64,000 nt of DNA from Macrobrachium rosenbergii (Eukaryota; Arthropoda; Malacostraca; Decapoda; Palaemonidae). Where the stretch lies: assembly GCF_040412425.1 (NCBI RefSeq), contig NC_089743.1, positions 91,574,903 through 91,638,902 on the forward strand. The letters run 5' to 3'. Shown here piece by piece: positions 36,059 to 48,529 of this stretch. Positions within the stretch are counted from its first letter, which is position 1. Each line of letters begins with the position of its first letter. The notes below the pieces were generated by a model. It searched no databases. It saw nothing but the letters and a program-made list of their open reading frames with translations, and had not been told where the DNA came from. The translations under genes were made by a program, and so were the position numbers.

Positions 36059-36059
36059 A

Positions 36060-37805
36060 GGCAAATAACCCACACATAAAACTCAAGACATCGGATTATT
36101 ATCTAGCGGCTACAGCACAGAATATCTGAAGAAAATGGACACTAGCACATTACTTTAACGAGCTCCAAAAAATAAAAGAATTCGTTCCCCGCTATTATTA
36201 TTATTTTCATTTTCGCCACCTCTTCATCTCAGAGAAGGTCATTCAACAAAGAACGCACTGGGAACCAGTTTCTCCTTATTTTCTTCCATTTTTTTTTTAC
36301 CTACAATTTCTTTACCACTTGCCGAGTTCGTAAGGCAAGCGTCGGCCTCTCTTCTGACGTCACAATGTCGCCACAAGGACATCTTATGACTCCACTACAC
36401 GAAAGCATTTTAGAAATGTGGTCAGGTGACGTCATTTGCTTGTGAGAGTCACTTCAGACAAGCACGTGCACACATCCACATACACTCAAACTTAGCAATT
36501 AATAATACACATAATTCTGGTACCCGTCCTCAGCAGCACATAGAAAACGGGTCGGTTTTGTAAACGTAGGTATAAATTTACTTTATTAAAATCCTTGCGG
36601 TAAATAGACCATCCCACTATAAAAAAAAATGAGTCCATAAATCATGGGAAAACTTTAGAATACTTTTAAAGGTCTTTTGTTGTTTTTAAGTGGCCTATAT
36701 GTGAATTCTGTCTGCAAGAGTTTTTTGTTCCTAAAAAAATTTCCCTTGATTCAAGGGTAAACTGATCAAAATATTCACTTTGATGTGTCCTTGTGGTAAT
36801 GGCAATAAGAAATATTCACGGTAATGTATATGATCAAATACTATTTAAAACTAGCGAAAGGTTTTACAACGGAAGACATTATGTATATCAGGCATACAAT
36901 AGCACACAACAGCGAAGCCAGCAAATAACACGGGCAAAATTACAGCAGCATTCACGTGTGAAAACTCATGTCGAAATTTGCAAAAACGATAATAGTCGTA
37001 ATATTATGATAAAAACAATGGGAAGGCAATGTGAATAAATGGTATTAAAAGCAAACTTTGCTATTTATTTTATGTTGAGGAGACAGGAAGGGAAATTGGC
37101 GTGAGATGACAAGAACTTAAAAAAGAAAATCAAGTCAGGATTTGGTCAGAATGGCGCCATCTTCACACACTGTAGGGGAAACGCTTCAGACCGTAGATAC
37201 CACAGAAGAAGAAATTCCACTGACAAGAATTAATAAAAGCATGCCAAAGAAGGGTAGTAAAGGGTTCTTTGACAAAGACTTGCGATACCATACGCAGTAA
37301 AAATCCTTTGCTTGAAACGGGCTTGGATATAAACCCGTTTTTTTAAGTCTATAGTACTGAGTTCCTTGTCTCTCCAAGCACTGCTTGCAACAGGAACAAG
37401 AGGCACAGGTGATGAGGGTCACTGACCTTATCCAAATCACCTGACCACCAATAACGACCTATAAATTCAGGAGGTGGAAGACAGCAGTTTTAGACGATCT
37501 GAGCATTCAACAAGTAGATAACGGGGAACAGCCACTTGTCACTTTTACCAAGTTCTGTACGAAAATCAGTGACATACTGTTTTCATTTTCTAAGATATTC
37601 TCATATTCTTAACTAACTGACCTGTGCTGTTCCTCTGTACAGTATTTAATAATATACATTTTTATGAATGTTATCCATTTGTAATTTCAGATCACAGTAT
37701 AAGTACAGTGACGTAACTTAGGTAGTAATGATGATATAGAAAATGCAATAAACATCCATCTAAAATTTATATCTTTAACGGGAATAATTTATAGATAATT
37801 AGCTC
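36060..37805. other. No supported gene
   Basis: Unique AT-rich DNA. A TATAAATTCAG near 37460 resembles a core promoter but no gene follows it. Confidence 0.35.
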
Positions 37806-37811
37806 CACACT

Positions 37812-37985
37812 GCTCTCACAAGCAGAGTGGTTTAGCTCATCGATGGACTGGTCAAGCAACATTAGGGCTGGTCAGTCGTTGGGAGGGTAACCGCTCTCCT
37901 CGGCTCTGATACCTTGGGAAAGGTTCTTTACCCCAATTTCCTCAGTCTGCTCAGCTGTAAATGAGTACCTATTCCCGATGGGGTC
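37812..37985 (+). mobile_element. Possible SINE-like segment before the LINE
   Basis: A GC-richer block includes AGAGTGGTTTAGCTCATCGA, TTGGGAGGGTAACCGCTCTC and CTGTAAATGAGTACCTATTC. It joins the LINE coding region abruptly. The first part has an A-box-like look. The call rests on composition and abrupt borders only. Confidence 0.3.
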
Positions 37986-40175
37986 GGCTCCAGGGAGTCA
38001 AGGCAGACCATACTGGCTCAAAAACTTCGAGGCCCTACACCCACGAATAGCAGAACAACTCCAGCATTGTATCACAGACCACCACCATGCGCCCAAATGG
38101 AGAACACCCTCAGTACAGAAAGACAAGAACAAGGGAAATATATTAAGTAACTACAGGCCTACCACCTGCCTACCAATAATTTGGAGGTTACTAACAGGCA
38201 TCATCAGTGAAAGGCTATACAACTACCTAGAGGATACAGACACCATCCCCCACAATCAGAAAGGCTACAGAAGGAAGTGTAGGGGCACAAAAGGCCAAAA
38301 TGGTAATGAAGAATAGTAAGAGAAGGAGAACCAACCTAAGAATGGCATGGATTGATCACAAGAAAGCCTTCGACATGACACCGCACACATGGCTAATAGA
38401 GTGTCTGAAAGTATATGGGGCAGAGGACGACACCATCAGCTTCCTAAAAAATACAACTGGAATACAGTACTTACAAGCTCTTGGATAAGACTATAGCAGA
38501 GGTTAACACCAGGAGCGGGATCTTTCAAGGCGACTCACTGTCCCCACTGCTCTTTGTAGTAGCCATGATTCCCATGGCAAAAGTACTGCAGAAGATGGAT
38601 GCAGGGTACCAACTCAAGAAAGGAGGCAACAGAATTAACCACCTGATGTTCATGGACGACATCAAGCTGTATGGTAAGAGCATCAAGGAAATAGATACCC
38701 TAGTCCAGATTGTAAGGATTGTATCTGGGGACATCAGGATGGAGTTTGGAACAGAAAAATTCGCCTTTATCAACATACAAAGTAACAAGGACTGAAAGGA
38801 TAAAGCTTCTAGGTGGAAATAGCATCAAACACATAGATGAGACAGGATACAAATACCTCGGAATAATAGAAGGAGAGGATATAAAACACCAAGAGATGAA
38901 GGACACGATCAGGAAAGAACATATGCAGAGACTTAAAAGGCGATACTCAAGTCACAACTCAACGCCAGAAACATGACGAAAGCCATAAACACATGGGCAG
39001 TACCAGTAATCAGATACAGCGTAGGAGTAGTGGAGTGGACGAAGGCTGAACTACGCAGCATAGACCAGAAAACTACAAAGCATAATGACAACACACAAAG
39101 CACTGCACTCAAGAGCAAATACAGACAGACTATACATAACACAAAAGGGAGGGGAGAGAGGGCTACTAAACATAGTAGCCCAAACATAGAAGACTGCGTC
39201 AATATCGAGAGCAGAGCACTGGGTCAATGAAGACCAGTTAAGACAAGTGGCTAAGGAGTGCATGGGAAGAAGGACTGATAAAAGTAGTAGACGAAGACCC
39301 AGAAATATACAGAGACAGGAGAATGAAAAACAGAACAGAGGAATGGCACAGCAAACCAATGCACGGACAGTACATGAGACAGACTAAAGAACTGGCCAGC
39401 GATGAAACATGGCAATGGCTACAGAGGGGAGAACTCAAGAAGGAAACATGAATGCTAACAGCAGCGCAAGATCAGGTCCTAAGATCCAAATATGTCCAAA
39501 GAACAATAGATGGAAATAACATCTCGCCCACATGCAGGAAGTGCAATATGAAAGACGAGACCATAAACCACATAGCAAGCGAATGTCCGGTGCTTGCACA
39601 GAACCAGTATAAAAAGAGGCATGATTCAGTAGCAAAAGCCCTCCACTGGAGCCTGTGCAAGAAACACCAGCTAGCTTGCAGTAATAAGCGGTACGAGCAC
39701 CAACCTGAGGGAGAGATAGAAAACGATCAGGCAAACATCCTCTGGGACTATGGTATCAGAACAGATAAGGTGATACGTGCCGGCAGACCAGACGTGACGT
39801 TCATTGACAAAATCAAGAAGAAAGTATCACACTGATGTCGCAATGCCACGGGACACCAGAGTAGATGAGAAAGAGAGAGAATAAACTGATAAGTATCAAG
39901 ACCTGAAAATCGACATACGGACATGGGATACGCCAGTGGAAATTGTACCCATAATCGTAAGAACACTAAGCACGATCCCAGTTTCCCTGAGAAGGAACCT
40001 GGAAAAACTAGATGCCTAAGTAGCTCCAGGACTCATGCAGAAGAGTGTGCTATTAGAAACAGCACACATAGTGAGAAAAGTGATGGACTCCTAAGGAGGC
40101 AGGATGCAACCCGGAACCCCACACTATAAAAACCACCAAGTCGAATAGGATGACTGTGGTAGACCCAAAAAAAAT
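37978..40175 (+). mobile_element. Decayed R4/Dong-like LINE (reverse transcriptase and restriction-like endonuclease)
   Basis: Successive frames show, in order: ALHPRIAEQLQ and NYRPTTCLPIIWRLLTGI (start of RT), AWIDHKKAFDM (block A), GIFQGDSLSPLLFVVAM (block B), HLMFMDDIKLYGKS (block C with FMDD) and YKYLGIIEGEDIKHQEMKDT. A CRKCNMKDETINHIASEC cysteine/histidine cluster and RPDVTFIDKIKKK follow, matching the restriction-like endonuclease part of R2/R4-type elements. The reading frame breaks near 38300, 38470, 38785, 38945 and 39075, with further damage to about 39450. The N-terminal DNA-binding part is absent. The frame ends around 40091 (IVRKVMDS then stop) and an A-rich end lies near 40165. 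The copy is a pseudogene. FMDD and the nearby (TAA)n favour the R4/Dong clade, but that is inference. Confidence 0.8.
39452..39835 (+). pseudogene. Longest intact segment of the LINE: endonuclease domain
   Basis: A 127-codon frame holds CRKCNMKDETINHIASECPV (zinc-binding cluster) and, about 75 residues later, ILWDYGIRTDKVIRAGRPDV, the catalytic PD...D region of the restriction-like endonuclease. It is open but detached from the RT by frame breaks, so it is not a functional gene. Confidence 0.7.
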
Positions 40176-40177
40176 AA

Positions 40178-40447
40178 ATATATATCGCTCCATCATTACA
40201 AGACTGTCGTAACTCCAAAATCTTGATTTTTCAGGAGAAGCGTTTTAAAGTTTCAAAGTCCTATAACTTTAACAATTTTACCCAAAGCACACTCAAGTGG
40301 AACCCTATTTATCTAATTATGATAGTAAATTTTGTTGTTTTGGGTAAAATTGTTAAAGTTATAGGACTTTGAAACTTTAAAACGCTTCTCCTGAAAAATC
40401 AAGATTTTGGAGTTACGACAGTCTTGTAATGATGGAGCGATATATAT
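40178..40447. mobile_element. Perfect 109-bp inverted repeat (foldback/MITE-like)
   Basis: Arms 40178-40286 and 40339-40447 are exact reverse complements in my base-by-base comparison, separated by a 52-bp loop. Outer ends lie in TATATA followed by CGCTCCATCATTACAAGAC. This suggests insertion at TA, though TA-rich flanks make the exact ends ambiguous. No protein is encoded. It sits between the LINE 3' end and the (TAA)n tract. Confidence 0.9.
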
Positions 40448-40452
40448 ATATA

Positions 40453-40500
<48 letters not shown>
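40448..40500. repeat. (TAA)n microsatellite
   Basis: About 16 TAA units immediately after the inverted repeat. Confidence 0.95.
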
Positions 40501-40501
<1 letters not shown>

Positions 40502-40842
40502 GTCTAACTATTTTATCAACAGGGTACAACAGCCCTAAATTTTGAACGTTCGTATCTCTGTCGAGTTATAGAGGCACTGATTAAATGAAACAAATATACT
40601 CCCAGTTTATAAATACCAGTAATTCTGTTTAATGACAAGTAATTTACCACGTCCATTTAATGGTATGCAAATACATTCAACAGTTTCAGGGCTTATCAGC
40701 CATAAATAATGAAATTTGTGTGCAAATTTGAATGCATTCATTAGACCCATTATTACATTTTTGCTATCTTAATGACCCATTAAGATGTTTACAAAAACAA
40801 AGGGAATTTGCATATAAAAGTTATTACGCGTTGGGTGTTTCC

Positions 40843-40904
<62 letters not shown>
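40843..40904. repeat. (GA)n microsatellite
   Basis: About 30 GA units. Confidence 0.95.
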
Positions 40905-40907
<3 letters not shown>

Positions 40908-40909
40908 GT

Positions 40910-43160
40910 CTTACAAGATAACCATTATCAGAATGTAGTTTTAGATGGAGGTTACCTACGTCATTTCTCGCTTAGTTCATAATTTTTCGTTCCTTCATAC
41001 GCATTAAAAATATCCAATATCAGAATATTATCAGAGGGAGTCTATCCTTTTTTTCAGTCCACTGTTATCTTCTAAGATATTTTCATGATTCTGTACCCGA
41101 ATTCACTGACGAATTTTTTTTTTTCAAAACGTACCCCCAATTCATATTGACGACACCCAGTCTAGTGGGTGAATTTCAATATATTTTCGCAGTGAGTCTA
41201 CTTTATTTAAAATTCGGTTCTCTTCTAAGTTATTTGTCGTGACTGCGTGTCGAAATCCTTTACAGAAGTACTTGAGAAGAGAAACCAAATCGTCAACCGT
41301 CCTTGACTAGGCCGAAAAGAACGACTCTCCCTCACAAACAAATGAGTGTCGTTTGCCCTCGTCAGAGTAATGAAAAATGACAAAACGTCTCTGAATTTAT
41401 TATAAAAAAAAAAAAACAACAAAACGCTATCGGTAAATCATATCGAATCATGTAACTTCTGACTCCCGCCCTCTCACTGGTGAAAGTTTGGAAATATTCG
41501 TACAAACGGATATAACGGTATAAGTTCATTCCCCGTGCCTCGTGTGATTTTAAATCCCAGCGCCGGACAATGGAGCTTTCGTTCATTTTCACTAAGGACT
41601 GAAGGCTTTCATCGGAGAACGTGTTCTTCTAAAGGTGTGGATATCGAGAAGTTAAGAGGTCACTGTGGCCATTGAAAATAGGTTTTTATGGGGATACCGA
41701 ACATGCCCACTCTAATTTTGAAATTTGGCTTGAAACGACTTGACAAAATACACATCTGTGGCTTTTGTAAGTGAGAAAATGTAGAATGTAGACTATACGG
41801 CGTACATGGTAGAGTATTTGATCGCTAATTACGTTTACTTGACCACTAATATACAAACACTCAATCCTCAAAATGCGTAAAAATGCCAGAGCAGAAAAAC
41901 GATCTCTGAAATAAATACAGTTACACTTTAGAAGTAAATATTAAATGCTGAAGTAACGTTTTGCAATAATGTTCAAGCAAATATGAAAATATATACCGCA
42001 ATAATCACAATGACAGTCTATCCCTGAAATTTTAAACTGACTTTTAAATTATCTTTTCGGCTGCAAAATTTAAAACTGATGATAATTTTTAGATCATTAA
42101 ACCACCACAAACGATCATGAAATATGTATTTTTAAAACGGATGTGAGTCACTGTGGCTATTACAACAGACATTTCTCCAATGTTTTCGTAAACGTAAAAG
42201 GTTAATATTCTTATTTTTCGTTCCTGTCCTTCAAAGATCAGAAATTTCATGTCGAACTGTCATCCTCAGGAAGAACTGGCAAGAGAATTATGGATAAAAA
42301 AATGACAAACGAGGCGATAAATCAAGGAATACGAAAACGTGAATAAGAACAAAAATCGACCTGATGACTGACAGCCCAGAAAATGATTGATGTTTACGAT
42401 GTACCGAAGCAACACAAGAATAGAATACAGCATTCTAGGATATCACCAAGGTCATTTTTGGGAACCTAGACCTATAAGACGGGCAACTTAAATGACACTT
42501 TCTAGCCCTGGCCCGAAGAAAACACGATAGGAACTCCAAACGTAGATAAGAGACGAATAGAAACGGTGTGAAATGAGTACGCCCAAGATGATTAACTTTT
42601 AAGATTATTAGATTATCAGAGGTTTACGGTGTAATCGGACAAGGACTAAAAAATAGCCTTTGACTTTACGTTGCTCTGAGCAATAGCTACGTCTCGGTCC
42701 GTCTGTCTCGCTGTTTGTTGGCCTAAGGCATTTCAAATTCATTTACTTTTTTCATCTCCTAAACCTCACAAAATATTTTGTGTCCTGAGTTCTTTAGAAT
42801 GTTTACAGAAGAATGTTTACTTGGGTGGTCAAAGGAAGCGTGATATCACGGAGAATGCTGAGGCAGCTCTTGTTTATGGGAGAGAGAGAGAGAGAGAGAG
42901 AGACGAACTTAAGTTCTGCAAAGAAGAAAGGCCGAGTTACACGGTAGAAGAGGCTAGGTGTGGACCTCTGGTTGCCACTGTGAATCGGAGGGTGAGCCTC
43001 GTTTCCTGTAACAATAGTTCGAGAGCGTAAACGAGGCATGTGAAAGGTCAGGATCAACTTCAACTCGGATAAGGCTTCTTCTACGATGTATGAAGCTGTA
43101 TAATGTTTATTTTCCCTTAGGCTTTATCCTTGAGTACATCAATTGATAATGTTCTATTTT
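40910..43160. other. No supported gene
   Basis: Long AT-rich stretch with a short (GA)n at 42880-42901. No ORF shows splice sites, motifs or repeat relatives. Confidence 0.4.
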
Positions 43161-44089
43161 CATTCAATAATAATAATAATAATAATAATAATAGTAGTAT
43201 CTGGCCATGTCACGTAAAAGACTCTGGCCAGCGTAACATTTACATAAATATCAGACACATACGTAAAATCATATATATTTTTATAGATAATTCCCTTTCG
43301 CGTAGATCCACGTGTTCGTGACGATGGACACGTACGCTCCCACTCGGTCTACGATCTAGATTCTTGAGGACGTCGCGCTCGTGTTTATAAATAATTCCAA
43401 CACGGAAATGCGACCGTCAGTTTTAATTTGGACCGGAATAACGCATGTCATATTGCCAAAAAATATCTAATGCTTGTTGCTTTAGCTATCTAAGGAAACA
43501 GATACCGGTTTCCGCGCCTGAGACGCGTTTGCCTTCTTCACCAGATCTTGGAAACAAGAGAGACACTCTTCTCTCGAGCCAAGAAGAAGAAGAAGAAGAA
43601 GAAGCTAACGGAAGCGAGAACTTGGTACAACGCCTTCTTCGCCTGCCCAGGGGCAAACGGTGCTGAAAGGCAACAGGGCATAGTCAACGGGCATACAATC
43701 AGAAAATCAACGGCTCTCGCAAACAAAGTTACAAACAAGCAAAACTTGTACGACGGGCGAGAGTGCGAGTGTGAGTTCTTATCGATTGGGTGAATTCTGG
43801 GGTCGCTGATTGGTGGAGCCGGCGGCCAGGCCCTCGAGGTCGTCATATAACGACCCCCCCCCCCGTACTCCGGGCGGTGGAGGAAAGGAGGGGTGAGCCG
43901 CCCCCAGCCCCCAATACCCTCCCTTTCTTTCTTTTTATTTCATTTTTTTTTTTAACTCTTCTGAGGTCAGAGAGTACACGGTTGAATGTAGGGTCGGTAC
44001 TGGAGCTTTGCCTAATCGAGAACGCACACACAAAGACTAAACACGAACACATGACATACATAGGTCTACACGCACACACACAATAAATA

Positions 44090-44093
<4 letters not shown>
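43161..44093. other. No supported gene; mixed simple repeats
   Basis: A (TAA)n run at 43168-43194, a (GAA)n run near 43582, a C-run near 43855 and a C/T-rich segment. Overlapping frames at 43445-43846 are on opposite strands and unrecognised. Confidence 0.35.
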
Positions 44094-44162
<69 letters not shown>

Positions 44163-44299
44163 TTTATCACATACACAATTGTTCTGTGCATTAGCAAAAA
44201 TATTACCAGGACCTCATTCAAACTGGATGGTTTCTAATGGAGTATTTATTCAGAAAAAGTTACAAACTTTCTTGGACAAACAGTCCTCATTATCTCATT

Positions 44300-44350
<51 letters not shown>
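44094..44350. repeat. Repeat flanked by two (TA)n tracts, copy 1
   Basis: TA tracts at 44094-44158 and 44304-44350 enclose a 145-bp segment. It starts CTTTTATCACATACACAATT and continues GTTCTGTGCATT. A related segment, also between TA runs, lies at 54123-54374. Confidence 0.7.
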
Positions 44351-44352
<2 letters not shown>

Positions 44353-44795
44353 CCTATATGTGTATATATAAATTACCTTTTTTCTTTTGGAAAAAGAAGG
44401 GTTGCAACAGGGAAAATCATGAACTTCAAAATATACCACAAAATTTATCACAAAAGCAGCCATGACATTGGTGGTACCAGAGAGAATCTCTTGAAAAAAA
44501 GCTACATTAAAATACTAATTCATATGAAGACCGTAAAAAGCATGCAAAATAAATCAATATCCAGTAAATAACAAATAAATACACAAAGATAAAATGCAGG
44601 TAACTATAATAAGTACACCATCTGCAAAATCATCGCCTTAAACGATGTTAGTTACAAAGGGCCTCTGTGAAATTCGGCCACTGTCTTCCCTGTGCATTAT
44701 CTTCTACAAATCTCCACTCATCTCCAGCCTCCTATCTCACAGTTCCCATTCAAGTATGTCTGGGTCGTCCAACTCTTTCGGTGCCCATGTACAAG

Positions 44796-44975
44796 ATCTA
44801 GGCCAAGTGCTGGGACTTACGAGGTCATTCAGTAAAAAGATTTTGAAGGTGCAACAGGAGGAAAACTTCGCAGTTGCACTATGAAACAATAGTTAGGAGA
44901 GATGGAAAGTAAGATGGAAGAAAGATAATATGAACGGAGGTACAGTAAATGGAATGGAAGGAGTTGTAGCTACGT
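44796..44975 (+). mobile_element. SINE-like family B copy
   Basis: GGCCAAGTGCTGGGACTTAC, ACGAGGTCATTCAG, GTGCAACAGGAGGAAAACTT and TATGAACGGAGGTACAGTAA occur in family order. The 3' end is cut. Confidence 0.8.
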
Positions 44976-45004
44976 CTCCTCCCTGACGCCTAATATTCTT
45001 CTTG

Positions 45005-45319
45005 TAGGTTTATTCTGAAGAAAAAAGTTAAGTACACCTTAGTTTTACCAGACCACTGAGCTGATTAACAGCTCTCCTAAGGCTGGCCCGAAGGATTAGA
45101 CTTATTTAACGTGGCTAAGAACCAATTGGTTACTTAGCAATGGGACCTACAGCTCACTGTGGAATCCAAACCACATTATAGCGAGAAATGAATTTCTATC
45201 ACCAGAAATAAATTCCTCAAACTCTTCATTAGCCGGCCGGTGACTCGAACTCAGGCCTAGCGAGTGCTAGCCCACAACTCTACCGACTCGCCCAACGAAG
45301 AGCTTAGGTTTATTCTGAA
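45005..45319 (-). mobile_element. SINE family A, full length with 15-bp target-site duplications
   Basis: TAGGTTTATTCTGAA occurs at 45005-45019 and again at 45305-45319. Between them lies a 285-bp element on the minus strand. It has a tRNA-like head (GTCGGTAGAGTTGTGG as A box, GAGTTCGAGTCACC as B box), the conserved body (GGTTTGGATTCCACAGTGAG, GGTTCTTAGCCACGT, CAGTGGTCTGGTAAAACTAA), and a T-rich 3' tail. Identical flanking duplications are the mark of LINE-mediated insertion. It is the best-preserved copy in the window. Confidence 0.9.
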
Positions 45320-46000
45320 ATTGACTGACTCCTTTATTCGTAGTTTCTTAACGTATTTTCATGATATTTGGTTTCCATCTTGTCCACTGTTTGATTTACC
45401 GCTTCTGTCCTTCACAAACAACCACAACATTGCAGCCTAAATCCACTGTGCTGGAACCAGTTGAAATCCCAAGATGTCAGCCATTTTCACGACTGCAACA
45501 ACCTTGCTTGTGAAATCTTCCCTTATGTCACTGATACTGACTGAACTGATCTGTTCAGATAGCTACTGTGCCATTCATTGCGTTCTGCATTGCACTGAGA
45601 CTAGGCGTTAATCAAAAAACACTAAGAATTCTATCACAGAAGCTACTTTTCCAAGAGTAAAGTATTTTTTCATTGTCCATTCTTAAATCTTTAGCTAAGT
45701 TAAAGTCCTTCTGGGCCTCTGTAGGCTCATAGCACAGGCGCTGGTCTCCTGTTTCTTAGGTACATCACCCAAAAACTACTCGGTACTTGGTGTTTGAAGG
45801 CAGCAACTGAGGAAACAGTGCCTTTGTTTACACAAGTGTTGCCCCAAACTTCACTATAACCAAGCACAAACCCTCTGAGTGGCCTGTGCACAGCCTTGTT
45901 TTCTCTATTCCTAACAGTGGCAGTTATGACTTGGACCATCGACGAATGGTCTATTGTTTGTCACCCTGTAAGTTGTATTTCAACAGAGATCTTTCACATT
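45320..46000. other. No supported gene
   Basis: Unique DNA, no exon or RNA gene seen. Confidence 0.35.
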
Positions 46001-46456
46001 CACAACTGATCCCTGGTCCCCTTTGTCTCTCTAGACTCTAGAGCAACCAGATTCGCTGAACAGCAGCACCAATAGTCAGTTAACGTGCCTCATCGTCGAA
46101 CTTCTCCAAAGTTCCAGAGTGCCTTTATTCCTCCACACACCGTTGGACTGCAGAACACCCTTCCAGAGAATGTTGTGCAATTGGAACTCCAGAAGTTCAA
46201 GCGAAGGTGACACTATTCTCCTTGCAGTTTAATACATTTTTATCTATTTATTAATTAAAGTATTGTTTCTTTTTTAATAAGTGGGGTCTCTTCTTTGTCT
46301 AGTTTTCTCTTCACTTCTTCCTAATGAACACCATGTTCTTTAGAAGCTTAATCAAGTCAATGGCAGTTCTTCCTAATGAACACCATATTCTTTGGAAGCT
46401 TGAATTTCAAGTCAATGGCCCCTGTAGGCTTGTTCCATACGAATAGGTTTCATCTA

Positions 46457-46516
<60 letters not shown>
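46001..46516 (+). mobile_element. LINE 3' end, family C, with ORF tail and (TAA)n
   Basis: A frame at about 46095-46212 reads RRTSPKFQSAFIPPHTVGLQ and then NTLPENVVQLELQKFKRR and a stop. This resembles the last residues of a non-LTR retrotransposon polyprotein (upstream Arg-rich, then VVQLELQKFKRR). A 3' UTR follows, then (TAA)n at 46461-46516. A 57-bp block starting TTCTTCCTAATGAACACCAT is duplicated within the UTR (46312-46430). Parallel copies are at 30562, 31158 and 55746. Confidence 0.75.
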
Positions 46517-46518
<2 letters not shown>

Positions 46519-46519
46519 A

Positions 46520-47705
46520 GGTGTCAGAACACAACTTCCTGGGTCTCATTTTACGTAAATGATTGGAAAAAGTCAAAAAAAAATTTTTTTACAGAAATTG
46601 CTAAATTAACAAAATACCTGGGCCTAACTGATATATTTTTCATTGCAAGACAAACCAAGATCATTTATCAGTGTAAAAATAATAAAAAAGAAAAGAACAT
46701 CAGTTCAAATTTCTTCAAAAACGTTTCAGGCAAGCTATAGCGAATCAAGCAGTTAAATGTGATACTTTGGAACTCCTTTTTCATACATGTTTATTTGTAG
46801 TTACTCCAAGCAACGTTATCTGGTTCAACCATTTTCAGATAGTAAACCTACATCAACGGTAGGACTAGCCAACCTTTTTATTTTCAGTTATGGGCCCCAC
46901 TCGTACAAGGTCTTAATCATCTCAGTGTGAGCTGGTGACTTGTAACAGGAAGAACAAGTGTATTTGGCAACTGATCCTTCTCACAAATCCTCAATGTATC
47001 TCAGAGTTTACGAAGCAGAATTTTACAGAATTTACCCATTCCTTGCTAATTCTGTCCCTGCTTGGGCAAGTGATTAGAAAATTTCAAATAAACTGTTGTC
47101 TGATTAGCCATATTCATGAATATGCCTACATAGGCCTATACTCGTTTTTGCAAGTTCGCCACATAGGAGAAAGAAAAAAAATATGTACCGAGTATTTTCG
47201 TGTACTTGTTACAATATTCAAGGTAGGCCTACACTCAATGTGTACCTTGAAAATATGGAACAACTGCACGGAAGTCCAAAGTTTTCATTTTCACCTCTCT
47301 GTGGCTAACCAGCAAATCTGATTTCACTCTTAAGTTCCGTGATTCCTCTGCATATATACTCATGTAGCCTACATATGTTAATATATATTCTTTATATATT
47401 AACATATTCCATTTGTGGAGTGGACGATTTTGGTCCTTCATATTTTTGAAGCTGATGGGTGGAAATATGAATACAACTCTGGTCCGTGGAAACTTGTTGC
47501 GTCGTCTAAATATTATAATTGTTCAAGGACTGCTTTTTTTTTTTTTTTTAAACGAGACTCCGTTAAGGGTTTTACAGAATATTCACTCTTGTTTAGCGTA
47601 ATGTCAGGGATTGCTGTAATCCTGTTTTCTTATATAAGAGGCTTTGTTTGGTAGTTCTAATTTCGGGATATGATATACATAAAATTATTCCACGGATGTA
47701 ATATA
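46520..47705. other. No supported gene
   Basis: AT-rich unique DNA. The frame at 46935-47321 has no recognisable motif or splice sites. Confidence 0.35.
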
Positions 47706-47709
<4 letters not shown>

Positions 47710-47767
<58 letters not shown>

Positions 47768-47777
47768 GTACATTATA

Positions 47778-47829
<52 letters not shown>
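47710..47829. repeat. Two (TA)n microsatellites
   Basis: TA tracts at about 47710-47767 and 47784-47829, separated by GTACATTATAATGTGTG. Confidence 0.95.
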
Positions 47830-47834
<5 letters not shown>

Positions 47835-47951
47835 TGAAGTCCACAATTTTTCGTCAGAACATCAAATTTAATCAAATATACATTTTCGTGGGTGTAAAGA
47901 TTTTGTATTGATGGAAATATTTACGTTAATACTTGAGCCTGCAGAATCAAA

Positions 47952-47956
<5 letters not shown>

Positions 47957-47988
<32 letters not shown>
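47957..47988. repeat. (CT)n microsatellite
   Basis: About 15 CT units. Confidence 0.95.
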
Positions 47989-47989
<1 letters not shown>

Positions 47990-48354
47990 TATGAATTCGG
48001 CCCACCCTAAAAGAGATGAATAAATTCGGAAGATAATATAAATAAGAATAAAGAAGAAGAAACATAAACAAACCTTTAGGAACATGCCGAGTACCCTTTC
48101 AAATCCCTTTCAAGGTCCCTCAGCCTAGGGTACTCTTACCCCGGTTTGCGAACCCGTGGTTCGGTCTAAGAGTCAACCGCAGAATTTGGATGGACTTCCA
48201 AACCCCAAACCCCAACCCCCACCCGATAAGCCTTCCCAGAACTCTCACAAATTCTAAATATATAGCGAAGGTTATATCTCGGTGAAACGTTGTTCCTTTC
48301 GCAAAAAGGAATTCGCGGACATACGGTACTTGAAGCGTTTATTTCTCAACCCAG

Positions 48355-48520
48355 AGTACAATGGCGGAGTGGAAATTGAAGCCAGGCGTCTTACCCTGAG
48401 AGGAACGCTCGGGCGTGTGAAAGGAAGTACACTAAAAAGAATGAAGGGAAGCTGCAAAGGACCTAGAGTAATGCCTACAGCACACCGCGTGAGGGTGCAC
48501 TGAAGGCACTAATCCTACGG
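48355..48520 (+). mobile_element. SINE-like family B, diverged 3' part
   Basis: GGAAGTACACTAAAAAGAAT, GCTGCAAAGGACCTAGAGTA and CTACAGCACACCGCGTGAGG correspond to the family's 3' half. Confidence 0.7.
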
Positions 48521-48529
48521 ATGTTCAAA

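Noticed and set aside
38525..39966. Minus-strand ORFs opposite the LINE
   Set aside because: They are shadows of the plus-strand reverse transcriptase and endonuclease frames.
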